Assembly: GCA_002803225.1 (NCBI GenBank)
Contig: NXFV01000053.1
Location: 1 to 64,000, forward strand
DNA: 64,000 nucleotides
Reading direction: 5' to 3'
From: Gamarada debralockiae
Lineage: Eukaryota; Ascomycota; Leotiomycetes; Helotiales; Hyphodiscaceae
Of this stretch, positions 33,053-44,094 are shown piece after piece. Within the stretch, counting starts at the first letter, position 1. Each line of letters opens with the position of its first letter. A program made the translations under genes and the position numbers. The notes beneath the pieces were generated by a model. It ran no database searches. It was not told where the DNA came from and saw only the letters and a list, made by a program, of their open reading frames with translations.

Positions 33053-35701
33053 ATGAGGATGCATAGAGCTGTCCGGGCTGCGGCCTCGGCAGAGGCATCA
33101 ATTGGCTCTTTGAGAAGTTGTGCTTCAAGGCCTAGGTTTCTGTGCTTAAATGCACAGAGTCGGGGATTAAGAGCTGGTGCGGCGAGTAGTAAGGGGACGC
33201 AGAGATATTTCTCTCAGTCGAGGATTGTGAGAGCTGGAGCTGCGGAAGCTGTGTGAGTACAATTTATCCTATATTTGGGAGGAGAGGTCAGGATCAATCT
33301 CTGGAAACTGCGCGCCTGGAACCCAATGGCAATAAATTCTGGAACTAAAGCTACTGGACTTTCTCGCGGACCAGCAAGCTGATATTCCTATTAGTTTGAA
33401 ACAAGCCGCCGCTGATCCATCATCTCTGACCCAAGACAAGATTATTGCGAACTTAGACGGTACGGAAAAGGACAGATTATCAAGGCTCAGGAACATTGGA
33501 ATTGCTGTATGATCTGTCAACTCCTTGGAAGTGATGGGAGACTGAATTCGCATCTATAGGCACATATCGATAGCGGTAAAACAACAGCTACAGAACGAGT
33601 CCTTTTTTATACCGGCCGAATCAATGCGATCCACGAAGTCAGAGGGAAAGATGCCGTGGGTGCAAAGATGGACTCTATGGAGTTGGAACGTGAAAAGGGA
33701 ATTACCATTCAATCTGCGGCAACGTTCTGTGACTGGTTGAAGGTTGAAAATGGCAAGGAGGAGAAATATCACATCAACTTGATTGATACCCCTGGGCATA
33801 TTGATTTCACAATCGAGGTCGAGAGAGCTTTACGAGTTTTGGATGGTGCGGTCATGATTCTGTGTGCGGTCAGTGGAGTTCAGAGTCAGACGATCACGGT
33901 CGACAGACAAATGCGAAGATACAACGTCCCCAGAATTAGTTTTATCAACAAGATGGATCGAATGGGAGCGAATCCGTTCAAGGCTGTGGAGCAGATCAAC
34001 CAAAAGTTGAGGATACCAGCTGCGGCAATCCAGGTCCCTATTGGCGGAGAAGATACGTTTCAAGGGGTGGTGGATTTGGTTCGAATGAAAGCGATCTACA
34101 ATGACGGACCAAAAGGAGAAATCATTAGGGAAACCGATGTCATTCCCGAGGAAGTTAAGCCCGTGGCAGAGAAGAGAAGAGCTATGTTGATTGAGACTCT
34201 GGCCGACGTGGACGACGAAATTGCTGAAATCTTTTTGGATGAGAGGACGCCATCTCCGGAGCAGATAAAAGCTGCTATTCGACGAGCGACGATTAACTTG
34301 AAATTCACACCGGTAATGATGGGAAGCGCTTTGGCCGATAAATCTGTTCAGCCTATGTTGGATGCCGTCTGCGACTACCTGCCCAACCCCTCGGAAGTCG
34401 AGAACTTGGCACTGGATCAACGGAGAGCCGAAAAGCCTGTCAAGCTTGTTTCATATAACTCTCTTCCATTTGTTGGCTTGGCTTTCAAGCTCGAAGAGAG
34501 TAACTACGGGCAACTGACATATATCCGTGTTTATCAAGGCACTCTGAAGAAGGGATTGAACGTTTTCAACGCCCGGACAGGAAAGAAAGTCAAGGTTCCT
34601 CGAATCGTGCGAATGCACTCCAATGAAATGGAGGACGTACCAGAAATTGGCGCTGGAGAAATCTGCGCTCTCTTTGGTGTTGACTGTGCATCTGGTGACA
34701 CTTTCACAGATGGAGGTCTTCCATACTCGATGTCTTCCATGTACGTTCCGGATCCCGTCATCTCGCTTTCTATCAAGCCAAAGACCACGAAAGACACTGC
34801 GAACTTCTCGAAAGCCATGAACCGCTTCCAACGCGAGGACCCTACTTTCAGAGTCCACGTCGATGCAGAGAGTTCGGAGACCATTATCTCAGGTATGGGC
34901 GAATTGCATCTGGACATTTATGTTGAGCGAATGCGTCGTGAATACAAGGTCGAAGTCGAGACTGGTCAACCCCAAGTCGCATACCGAGAAACCATTACAC
35001 AAAAAGTCAAGTTCGACCACACTCTCAAGAAACAGACTGGAGGTGCGGGAGATTTCGCTCGTGTTGCTGGATTCATGGAGCCCATTGAGCCGGATGAGAA
35101 TGGATATGTTGCATCGAGTTTCAAGGAAGAAGTTGTTGGTGGTTCCATCTCAGACAAGTTCTTGTTTGCTTGCGAGAAGGGATTTTTGGCATCTTGCGAA
35201 AAGGGTCCCCTTATTGGCCACCCAGTCTTGGGAACGCATATGGTCGTCAACGATGGTGCTACCCACATGACTGATTCCTCCGAAATGGCGTTCAAGAACG
35301 CAACACAGCAGGCTTTCCGAAAGGCGTTCAAGGACGCCAAGCCTCAAGTTCTGGAACCGTTGATGAAGACTACCATTACGGCTCCCAACGAGTTCCAGGG
35401 AAATATCGTCGGGCTGTTAAACAAGCGAAATGCTATCATCAACGATACGGAAATTGGACCAGAAGACTTCACCTTAACTGCGGACTGTAGTCTCAATGCT
35501 ATGTTTGGCTTCAGTTCGCAGTTGAGAGCTGCTACCCAGGGGAAAGGAGAGTTTGGTATGGAGTTCAGTCATTACAGTCCTGCACCTGGTCAATTACAGT
35601 ACGTCCCGCATTTCCATTCCCCTTCACCTTACTGACTTCATTCCAGAAAGGAACTTATCGCAAAATACGAGAAGGCGCAAGCGGATAGAAATAAGAAGTG
35701 A
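33053..35701 (+). CDS. MEF1: Mitochondrial elongation factor G
   Basis: Four exons, 33053-33252, 33395-33506, 33560-35598 and 35647-35701, with consistent phases; 801 residues. The Arg/Ala-rich start ([20 protein letters not shown]) is a mitochondrial targeting sequence. GTPase motifs: AHIDSGKTT (G1), DTPGHIDF (G3), NKMDR (G4). Switch I/II sequences ([14 protein letters not shown]) and EF-G domains II-V follow, with [14 protein letters not shown] and the C-terminal [15 protein letters not shown]. It ends [17 protein letters not shown]. It drives ribosome translocation in mitochondria. The first intron (142 bp) is longer than the others; its acceptor TTCCTATTAG gives the only in-frame join to [13 protein letters not shown]. 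Confidence 0.96.
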
Positions 35702-36376
35702 GCGTGCATAGTCGATAGACTTCAGATCTTGGTGTGTTAATAGACTTCCTCTTTTGTATTTCTGGACGGCCTGCAAGGAAAGGCTAGTTGTGTATAGCAT
35801 TTACTGCGCGAGACTGGTATGGAAGGAAAGCAAAAATAGCGGAGTTCCATGTATCGTACCATACTGTATTATATCACAATGAGAAGAAATCTCGACTCGA
35901 TTCGGTGAGAGTCGAACACGCAGTGAACACTGATCGGTTGCACAAACTCAACTCAGGCGACTTTTGCTCGGGTCAAGTGGTTCTTTTTTATACGGCATCT
36001 GGTTAGAGAGCAGTACATTCCGGCGTCTATCTCAACTTTGTCAGTTGTTCCTTGGAGGTGTGACGAATGCTTCAACTTGTGCGTCAAATGTCCAACGAAC
36101 ACAGAACCCGAAGCCGAGATATAAATCAGAATTGGTCATTACAATTCAGTGACTAAAGAATAATACGTCAAATCATGCATTGCATTTTATATGGGTATCT
36201 ATTCACGCAAGCCATCCATCGCCAACCCATACCCTGAATTTATGGACTTGCAATCTTTCACAACGAAGGAGGATCTCTGAGATAGACTTATCTTGTGCCC
36301 CGGTGTTGAGTCCCAGCGCAGTTTGTACCGCCGGCCATCAACAATTCCACACATATTGTAATTTCTCTGCACCAGA
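35702..36376. other. Convergent 3' intergenic region
   Basis: 675 bp between stop codons. A GTTCGA-like box on the minus strand near 35908 was checked as a tRNA and rejected. Nothing else seen. Confidence 0.4.
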
Positions 36377-37039
36377 TCACAGGTATGCGGCATCCATCAA
36401 AGTCTTCTTCTTCGCATTCACAACCTCGACCCACACTCTCGCCAGCCAGGATGCAACCAACAAATCCAGTAGCTCCTGTTCAACCTCAGCCACAATCTCC
36501 AACACCGGCATCTGGAAGTGATTCTCATGATTTCCCCGCCTCCTGACTAGCCTCGTATCCGTCGCTATCAACCTTCCTCTGCCATCACACCAACGCAGAG
36601 TTCCATCCTCTTTCGACGTCTTCTTCGCCGTTAGCCTCGTCTCGTCTCGTCCCTCCTCCATCCTTCTCGGATCAGCAGCCATCGCTACTTGCTTGACCTC
36701 CCACGAATGACCTGAGAACCCAAACTTCCTGTGACAAGTCGCAACCCTGCACGTGCCCCGCTCTACCCCGGTAATTCGAAAGCTTGCATCTCCCACGGCT
36801 CTAATATCGTACACCTCTATTCTTTCGCTCGGTTTATAGGGATTGACACGGGAGAGTCCAAAACCGCCTTTCACGAAATCTCGGTTCAAATTCGACGTTG
36901 TTTTATAGTGCATTATTCTATTGTGGTTCGTACTTGGGGTATATATTTTCGTGTCTTTGATGTCGATTGTCAGGGTGGTGGGTGTTCCGAGGAATGTACA
37001 GTCCTCGTAGGACGGCGGTTCGAGTTCTGCTGCGTACAT
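36377..37039 (-). CDS. Unknown 220-residue protein, possibly tubby-C/LURP-like fold
   Basis: Intronless frame starting MYAAELEPPSYEDCTFLGTP and ending KKKTLMDAAYL. I do not recognise the family with certainty. It is rich in alternating beta-strand patterns (TTLTIDIKDTKIYTP, RIEVYDIRAVGDASFRITG, KFGFSGHSWEVKQV) followed by a C-terminal hydrophobic helix (EQELLDLLVASWLARVWVE). That order is reminiscent of tubby C-terminal/LURP-one barrels with a central helix; this is inference from pattern only. No signal peptide, no catalytic motif. Length and codon pattern favour a real gene. Confidence 0.6.
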   Translation of the reverse strand: MYAAELEPPSYEDCTFLGTPTTLTIDIKDTKIYTPSTNHNRIMHYKTTSNLNRDFVKGGFGLSRVNPYKPSERIEVYDIRAVGDASFRITGVERGTCRVATCHRKFGFSGHSWEVKQVAMAADPRRMEEGRDETRLTAKKTSKEDGTLRWCDGRGRLIATDTRLVRRRGNHENHFQMPVLEIVAEVEQELLDLLVASWLARVWVEVVNAKKKTLMDAAYL

Positions 37040-37765
37040 TTTGGATTTTCGACTTTAGAGTTTCCATCGATTCGAAGGTTCCAACATAGGATTTTAGAAA
37101 TGCGGGAATTTTCGAACTCAAAAAACAACGCATTCGCCGCGCCGGGCGGAGAATCGTTTCAACCAAACAGAGCATTTGGAGGGGCAGACGCGACAATATA
37201 TACAACCAGTACCTTGATGTCTAGTTTCCCACCCAGGGAATCCAGCCCTGTTGCGGGATATTCTGACATGCGGATTTGTGGACGAACCCGGGATGATCCG
37301 ATGTCATGATGCTAGAGGCTGCGGTTGTGGCGTTGTGAAACTGCAAGCGGGGATATGATTTGTTGGCTGGGCTTCCTTGGGGGAAACCATTACCCTATCG
37401 TGGGGACTCAAGGATCCATGTTGGAAATGGGGAGTGGTTTCGGCGGCCAGATAGGTTCTGTTTTGGGGATTTGGAGGGGCGGGCGGGTCGATTTTGGTTT
37501 GCACATTTCCCCGTAAATCGAGGGACCGAGGCAAAATCGGCTCAGCTAGAACATCTGATCAGGGATCGTGAATAAAATCAACATATGTCATGAATTTTTG
37601 GTACAAGTAGTATCAAAGTTCCATCTCGTACAAAAAGCCTTCCCATTTGAAGGCCTGGAAATTCATCCAGGTCTCGCCGCATTCAATCAAAATGCCTCCC
37701 TCTAAAACACCTATCAACCTTTCCGAACCCTGTAATCATCACCATCGTCGTCCACCATCTCCGCT
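37040..37765. other. Intergenic, no gene recognised
   Basis: Upstream region of the 220-residue gene and 3' flank of PMP3. The G-rich frames at 37325-37575 have no motif. Confidence 0.4.
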
Positions 37766-38185
37766 CTAGGAGTACTTAGCAGGATCGCCCTTCGAGATAA
37801 CCCACCAAGCATCTGTTTCATACAATCAGCTTCCAAAGTTTCTTCCTGCGCGGATCCCTGAAATTGCAAACTTACGGATAACACCCGGAATCCAACCCAA
37901 GCAGCAAAGCAAGATGTTAATCAGGAGGTCACAGCCGCATCCTGTCTTCAAGAATACGGAGACGAAAGGCAGTAGAATTGCTAGAAGGTAGAGGCAGGTG
38001 TCTGACTGTTTTAGTGTCAGTGTAAGGTGCAAGATAGGTAGGAAGGCGCAGAGAGGAGTTCTGGGCGCTGGAATAGAGGGGCAAGGCTGAATCATAGCCT
38101 TGCTGCCAAGTCTTCATCAGGTGATTGCAGGAAAGACGAATGAACGAAATCGAGTGACATCACTTACAGTGGATGATGCAGCCAT
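37766..38185 (-). CDS. PMP3: PMP3/UPF0057 plasma membrane proteolipid
   Basis: Three exons, 38185-38168 (MAASST), 38005-37876 and 37812-37766, total 64 residues, close to the family size of about 55-60. Exon 2 gives SDTCLYLLAILLPFVSVFLK, then TGCGCDLLINILLCCLGWIP GVI; exon 3 gives HAWWVISKGDPAKYS. The two membrane segments, the GCGxDLLINILL core and the GxIHAxW end define the family. PMP3 proteins affect membrane potential and cation tolerance in yeast and RCI2 in plants. The first intron (162 bp) is long for this window. The first exon is only 18 bp and is easily missed. Confidence 0.93.
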
Positions 38186-39607
38186 TGCTGTTGCTGTTTG
38201 GTATTGGAATGTTCAAGCTGTAAAGGTAATCCCTAGGAGAGCCCGTGATGCGGTTTGTTCGATTTATCTGAATGGCTGAAATGTCCCGCTTTGTTTGTGC
38301 AAGAATCGTTCAAAATTCTTGAGGGAATTGCAAGATCTTATTAGGAGGAGCAATCAGACTTTGAAGGCAACAGCTTTTGATATATTCCCTCGGTGTCCAA
38401 GTATCATGAGATAATTTTGAAGATGACGTAGTTTCTTGGGTCCTGCCAAGTATCGCGGCCAATCTAATTTTTCCACTCGGCTGCCGGGTCCCGACCCCAA
38501 GGATGCAACGCCGGTACGATAGCTGGCTGCGCTGGCGTACGATGGGCAAGCTACACTACTCGATGGATGATCATATGAAGACTGGGGATGAATTGCATTA
38601 CCCAGAATTTTGACAAGAAATGCGCAAGGCGGCATCTCCGACTGGACGATCCACCGAACCTCTCCACGAAGCCCTTACGTCGATCCTAAGCCTCCTAGAT
38701 GGGAGCCAAGTATAGAGTCAGCCCAGCCAAAGGTGTACTTCAAGACTACAAGGAAGCCACGCAACTCCGCGTATCTTGAGAGTTTGGCAGATCGACCGAT
38801 CACGAACATACACTATATTGGGGAGATGGGTGCCATAATTGGTCTACGGGGTCGTGGAACTTGAGTGACTCGGGAAGGTCACTGCAATGTGGCTCCTCGG
38901 CTTGGAAATATTTAAGGAAGATGAAGCCGTATAAAAGGTTCCTTGTTCGCGGCTAGAATTGAACAGAGCTTGATGACCACTCTTCGGCCTACGACATAGA
39001 CTGAGCAGAGTCGAGCGCTTTGGTATGTGGCAGACGGCCACGGAAAGGATTTCCTACATGGTGTTATGCGGGATTTCAATGCCTCTGATGATTGGCCTGA
39101 GTGGTCTCCATCCTGGGGAATGCCTCCGTACAAAAGATGAAACGATATAAGTGTCGACGACGATATAAACAGCGACGACAGAAATTTGCCTCCGAAAGAA
39201 GACATGGAGAGAATTCAAACGCAATCGCCGAGTGGAATTTGGGAATTGGTTTCTTGGGTATCTAGGAGGTTTGGCTCCCTCTGTCCTTACGAAACGGAAG
39301 TCTACAACATTTCTCGCGAATGAAGAGACCGATTTGGGGTGCCAAAGACTCCGATGGGTTTGGGGTTTAGCTTTGATGTGGCATGCAGTTTGAGCTGAAG
39401 ACACTACACAGGCAAGTAGACGGCTCAAAGTTTGCAGATTGGACACAATGTTCCTTTTTGACACTCGCGTGTATGTATGTGTCCGCTGTTTCCTAATGCC
39501 AGCGCTCCATCGTTCATGCCGTCATAATGTTTCTATTTCCTGGATCCATCCACCCATCACCCAAATGTGGCTCCTACCTTTACCCCACCAAGCCGTACTG
39601 CATTCGC
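38186..39607. other. Intergenic, no gene recognised
   Basis: 1.4 kb. Frames at 38354-38635 minus, 38610-38864 plus and 39054-39464 minus (136 residues, basic) have no recognisable motif or signal. Confidence 0.35.
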
Positions 39608-40219
39608 TTACTGCTTCTCTCCAACCGATTCCTCACCCTTCGTCCTCATCTCCTCAGCTGCACCAATCTTCTCGTCTCCCACTGCTTTAGCAGGGCTTCC
39701 CTCCTTCGCTGGGCGGTAAGGACAACTCGGAATGCAGATCTTCAGATGGTCTGCAAGTCTCTTCGCCTCAAACAACTCCTTCTTTGCCTCCTCCCCCTTA
39801 GTCTCTACTTCTTTATTCACCTCCAACAATCGGTATGGGCAAGCCTTGACGCAGATCTTCAAGTGATCCTGACCCTCCTTCGTATCGATCCAGTCCTTCA
39901 CATGTCCGGTGTTGGCATGCTCCTCAGACTTGGCGGCGAGGTGGGGGCAGGCGCAGGTTCCGGGGCAGGACTGTGATTGTAGGTTAGCTTGCTGAAAATT
40001 GCTCGAGGAGTCCGTGTTTACCTCTCCGCTGTGGCTGGCAGTTGCGACTTTGGTTGTGCTTGGCAGCTCGGCTGTGTCCGTGTTAGTCTCTAACTCTGAT
40101 GCTTCTTCATGCTTCCAGAAATTCATGAGGCGATGAGGATATTGACGGCATGGCCAGAAGTTGCTCTTACTTGATGATCTTGGAGAGCTCGCAGAGTTTG
40201 TAGTGCTAGGAGGAGACAT
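39608..40219 (-). CDS. Unknown protein with repeated Cys/His motifs
   Basis: 203 residues, intronless as read, from MSPPSTTNSASSPRSS to GEESVGEKQ. The N-terminal 80 residues are Ser/Thr-rich. Then come CPGTCACPHLAAKSEEHANT with GHVKDW, and two nearly identical units, DHLKICVKACPYRLLE and DHLKICIPSCPYRP. They are separated by an acidic/Lys helix (NKEVETKGEEAKKELFEAKR). The HLKxCxxxCPYR repeat could bind metal, but I know no family with it. The C-terminus is Glu/Lys-rich. No signal peptide, so probably intracellular. Confidence 0.6.
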   Translation of the reverse strand: MSPPSTTNSASSPRSSSKSNFWPCRQYPHRLMNFWKHEEASELETNTDTAELPSTTKVATASHSGEVNTDSSSNFQQANLQSQSCPGTCACPHLAAKSEEHANTGHVKDWIDTKEGQDHLKICVKACPYRLLEVNKEVETKGEEAKKELFEAKRLADHLKICIPSCPYRPAKEGSPAKAVGDEKIGAAEEMRTKGEESVGEKQ

Positions 40220-41784
40220 TGTGTTTTGTTGAATATTTGGTGGTCTTTCGTGAAAGTTTGCAAAGATATTTTGGTATGTCAGAGAAAAGTTTCGAAGACA
40301 AGGTTGATGAATTTGTGGTTGCTTTGCGGGAGAGAGTTATATACATCATTGCATCATCTCATTTGTCAAGGCAGTGAATGTTCTCTCAAAAGTTTAGCGA
40401 TGATGTGAATCATTGGACCCTCCTTGGAGATTCATCTCCCACTTCGCGTTTTGAATTACTCAAGCGAGCTCGCCTCGATATCGCCGGCCTAGTTAAAATT
40501 CAACCTCGCTCTAGCTCAAGAAAACACTCTCCAAAAAATTGCACAACAGAGCAGATTACCTATCTATATAAGGTGATGTAGACTCTAAAAATTGTTTCTA
40601 GTATTGTACTTCAATATCGATGCTATTGAGCAGCCCAGTGCATTCTGATCTAGTCTTCAAATGAAGCTGGGACGATATTGACTGAGGTGTTAAGGTTGGG
40701 CTATGTGAAGTTGTAGCGCTTTTGTTAAGTGGCAATGAACTCTTGTATATGACCGACCTTTATAAGATCTTGATAGTATGTGGCGTGCTTAAGATGTGCT
40801 TCCAAGTCATTAGGTTCAATTATATCTGTCGAGAACCAAACCCCTGGGAATATTAGCAAAGTTACCTTGAAGGCAGATTAATGCTTTTATACCTTCTTTC
40901 ACGGCCTCAGCTGCCTGTAAACTTCATCTATTGTTTCTCTATCGCTATGGGACTAGTATGTCTATAGTTTTAAGATTTCCTAATATAAGAGAGCCAGGGT
41001 CGTTGGCCAATTCGCCATGACTCTCACAGGCTGCAAAGTCCACAATCATGTTTAGAAATGACCGTTTTGACGTTATCTCGCGGAGCAGATGAGGAACAGC
41101 CCAGAGGGCCACGTACTGTATAAGAATGTCTCTAGGACGAAACTCCGACCGGCCATGTGTGGATACTTCGACAGAAATGGGGACTGGCAGGCCGTTGTCG
41201 ATCTTGCTGACCAGAATGCTCTGAGACTCTGAGACTTGGTGGCTGGACAGCGATCGATGGGATAATGGTCGTGATACGCGACGACCTCAGAGGCCAACAA
41301 AACAATTAACAAAAGCCGCAGAGGTCCCACTACTCAGATTGGGGGCATCCTGGAAGCCTCTTTTCAAAGCAGTCGCGGTCGGGAGCAATCTTAATCACTG
41401 ACCCGCCAGTATGCTACCATCAAGCCTTCAATGAGAAGATTTTCATAAATTGGATGTCGGACAACGCAACCGCACTTTCTTTGGCACGCTAAGCATGGAG
41501 AAATAGTGCGCGAATTCGGGGCACGGATTGTGACGAAGACCTACACAACCACCAGACGAGCTGTAGCGGTTTTGAATTCAACGGAAACAAAGGTTCATGT
41601 CAGTTTTAGGGTGAAGGCGGCAGAAGTGGAGAGTTTGGCCCCCGCAGTAGATCGGTGGAATGGAGCTAGCGATAGTGCATTGTCGATACATAACGACGTG
41701 GGTGACGAACTTTTTGAGCATATTTGAAGTGCAAGGAGCTTCTTCAGCCTCTTTTCATTTTTTAATTTGCCATCCCCTTTATTC
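40220..41784. other. Intergenic, no gene recognised
   Basis: 1.56 kb, AT-rich in 40600-41000. An 85-residue minus frame at 41073-41330 starts with a hydrophobic segment but is not otherwise supported. Other frames (40226-40408, 41506-41727) show nothing. Confidence 0.35.
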
Positions 41785-42006
41785 TGTTAGCAGGTCTAGA
41801 AGGTACGGTGATATCTGTATTCGGAGAGACCGTACATAGTGGACCTTCGGTAAGACCGAGAGTACAGGAGTAGCCGTCGGCTAGACCGAATAGCTAGAGT
41901 CAGAAATAGTAGATATAAGGGGGAGGTTGTGCCTTGGAGGAAGGGAGGTAGAAATCGGAATTGAAGACAATCAAGCCTATTTGGGATTAGTATCATATGC
42001 TCCACA
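41785..42006 (+). repeat. Solo LTR-like element, copy 2
   Basis: 222 bp. It begins TGTTAGCAGGTCTAGAAGGT then ACGGTGATATCT. It has three CGGnnAGACCG units at 41822, 41848 and 41878, then the TATA-like AGATATAAGGGGGAGG core. It ends AATCAAGCCTATTTGGGATT followed by AGTATCATATGCTCCACA. The 3' part aligns with copy 3 (AAGCCTATTTTGGACTAG). No internal retroelement genes flank it, hence solo. No clear target duplication (TATTC left, GCATC right). Confidence 0.7.
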
Positions 42007-42241
42007 GCATCATGGCACTCATACCATATTCTAGATTCTAAATCTCGCCAAAGATTCGAAGATCATTGCAAAAGCTAACAATCTCCTCTTAGCCATTAGG
42101 TGTCGTTGTCTTCATGAGCGGAATTGAGTTCCGTCCCCGACCCTGGAACAAGAAAAAGGTAACCGCTTTCCACCATTCTTCTTGCCTTTCGCCTTAAAAT
42201 CTCCTGCTAATGAAGCTGACTGATAATAAAAAAAGTTGAAA

Positions 42242-42487
42242 GCTCAACCCAAAAAAAAGCCACCAAAGTATCACCCGCAGCAACCGATTTAACAAGTCGA
42301 CATACCACCTATTACTATTACCCGTAGTGGGATTGATTATAACGATCAAGACTTCCAGCTTATGCCCATACTCGTCGGAGAATCTGGTGGAGACCTTGAA
42401 GATGAAGATGAGGATGAGAATGGGAATGAGAGTGAACAAGGAGAGGATGGCGAGTCTATGAATTTGAGAAAAGATGAAGATTTATAA
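42242..42487 (+). pseudogene. Short relic reading frame next to LTR copy 2
   Basis: One frame reads AQPKKKPPKYHPQQPI, a TAA stop (42290-42292), then QVDIPPITITRSGIDYNDQD, and an acidic end (EDEDEDENGNESEQGEDGES) to a TAA at 42485-42487. The basic-then-acidic layout and internal stop suggest a decayed exon. Identity unknown. It begins about 235 bp downstream of the LTR copy. Confidence 0.2.
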
Positions 42488-42895
42488 AGTTGGAATTAGA
42501 TACGAGGTTAGCTGTCAGACTTGGATCCAAACAAAAAATTAATACATGTTTGTGCAACGCCGGGTGGCGGTGATTAAGAGTTGGCTTCGGATTGGTGCCT
42601 GGCGGAGGAAATGCTTTAGCAAGGAGACGAAGCAATGATCTAAGTATGAACTCAAGCGAGAGCTTATTAGTCAGTAGTACTCATTCATTACTTAAGCATA
42701 TGTCTTTCTACTGGCTGGATCTTTTCAAATGATTACGACACCATTCTATTCAGACAGAAGCGACCGTCTTCAGTGCAACTCTTTCTGATGTTCGGCCTGG
42801 CTGAAGCGATACCCACAATTACATATCCTGCATTTAGAACCGCATTCTTCCTTTCCCTGCGGCATCAGCCTCTCATGCTCCCTTATTTCGATCCT

Positions 42896-43465
42896 TCAAC
42901 ACTCCCATTCTGCCCCTTCGTCGAAGATGCTCCCCGACGGCCAACACATTCCCGCCAACCTGAATCTGCCTTGAAGGAGGCAAGTGCGTCCCATGGCTGC
43001 TCTACAGCCTCCTCTCCCATCCATCTTGCCATTGGTGTCATGTTCCGAATCGCTCCGGCTGGACTGTGCTGGTTGGAAGAGCTGTGGGGGCGGACGATCC
43101 TTGTTTCGAGTTTTTTGGCATGATGGTTTTGCTGATCCATTATTGCCTTTGTTTTCAAGAGTCTCGGCATTGGGTAGAACTGAAATCACCATTAGCCTGT
43201 GCTCTTGAATTTCCCTAGCGTTTCCTGACCTATCAATGCTTGGTATTTTTTGATGTGGAGTTTGAGGAACTGTGAATTTGACGTTTCGAGTTTTGAAGGG
43301 GATTGCATACCTCCTTTTATCTTGCTCTGGTCTCATGTTGCAAGTACAGAGGGCCTTATTGCACATCTTTCTGTGAGCAAGCGATAGGTAAAGAACGTCG
43401 GCCCCTTGGGATAGCTTGGATGACTTCTCATGTTTTGAAGGGCTTGGAGGAGGGCCGCCAGTCAA
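42896..43465 (-). CDS. Hypothetical protein, 189 residues, doubtful
   Basis: Open frame MTGGPPPSPSKHEKSSKLSQ to DEGAEWEC. It is Arg/Lys/Ser-rich with scattered cysteines and no known domain; a competing plus-strand frame exists at 42773-43123. It may be a lineage-specific gene. Confidence 0.25.
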   Translation of the reverse strand: MTGGPPPSPSKHEKSSKLSQGADVLYLSLAHRKMCNKALCTCNMRPEQDKRRYAIPFKTRNVKFTVPQTPHQKIPSIDRSGNAREIQEHRLMVISVLPNAETLENKGNNGSAKPSCQKTRNKDRPPPQLFQPAQSSRSDSEHDTNGKMDGRGGCRAAMGRTCLLQGRFRLAGMCWPSGSIFDEGAEWEC

Positions 43466-44094
43466 ATTTCTTCCCTTAAATGGCTATTTCGGGGTCACCT
43501 ATAAGCTTCTACATAATTATAGGGAAGTATCACTCCAGATCTCGTGCATTAGGGCCACCAATGATTCAAACTCAAAAGCGGACAAGCTACATTCTATATC
43601 ACGTGTTTCCGGTCCTGGGGTCACCAATGAGATTTCTTCGGCCGCCTTTGGACTTTTCTAACCTGGCTGGAGGGGGTCACCAACCAAAAGCCAATGCTGG
43701 ATGACAAAGCGTGCATGAAGAGCCGAGCTCACAGAACTTATTGTTTTCCGACAGCGTCACGGTTCTTCTCCCCGTTACCTAAACTTTCCACACCGTGGAG
43801 GTCCTCGGTATCGAGGTCCCCAATTCAGAAGCTCTTTTGCGCGCCGTCAATACCAATACATCAGGATAAGGAAAACGGTTTATTTTGGTGTCGGGTGTAG
43901 GGTGTGTGGGTGCGGACGGAGATCAGGCTGAGGTTTCGACAGCCTCCCGGCTTCGAGTGTGATATTGTTCCGTGAAGGAACTGCTTCAAAGCAGGTACCA
44001 AGGACTTCATTCCTTCAACGTTTAACACTTTAGACAATTGCAGATGCTGATTCACATGTATTTGATAGTTTTCCCATCTGTCTAGTGTTGTTGA
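43466..44094. other. Intergenic with spaced GGGGTCACC motifs
   Basis: GGGGTCACC or a close variant recurs at about 43491, 43550, 43617 and 43674, roughly 57-66 bp apart. No gene recognised. Confidence 0.35.

Noticed and set aside
34451..34858. Long minus-strand frames inside MEF1
   Set aside because: Shadows of a strongly conserved coding exon.
35880..35960. tRNA-like B box (GTTCGACTC) on the minus strand
   Set aside because: The T-arm stem does not pair and no A box or acceptor stem fits.
41073..41330. 85-residue frame with a hydrophobic N-terminus, possible small secreted protein
   Set aside because: Few cysteines, no promoter or splice support, and frames of this size occur by chance here.
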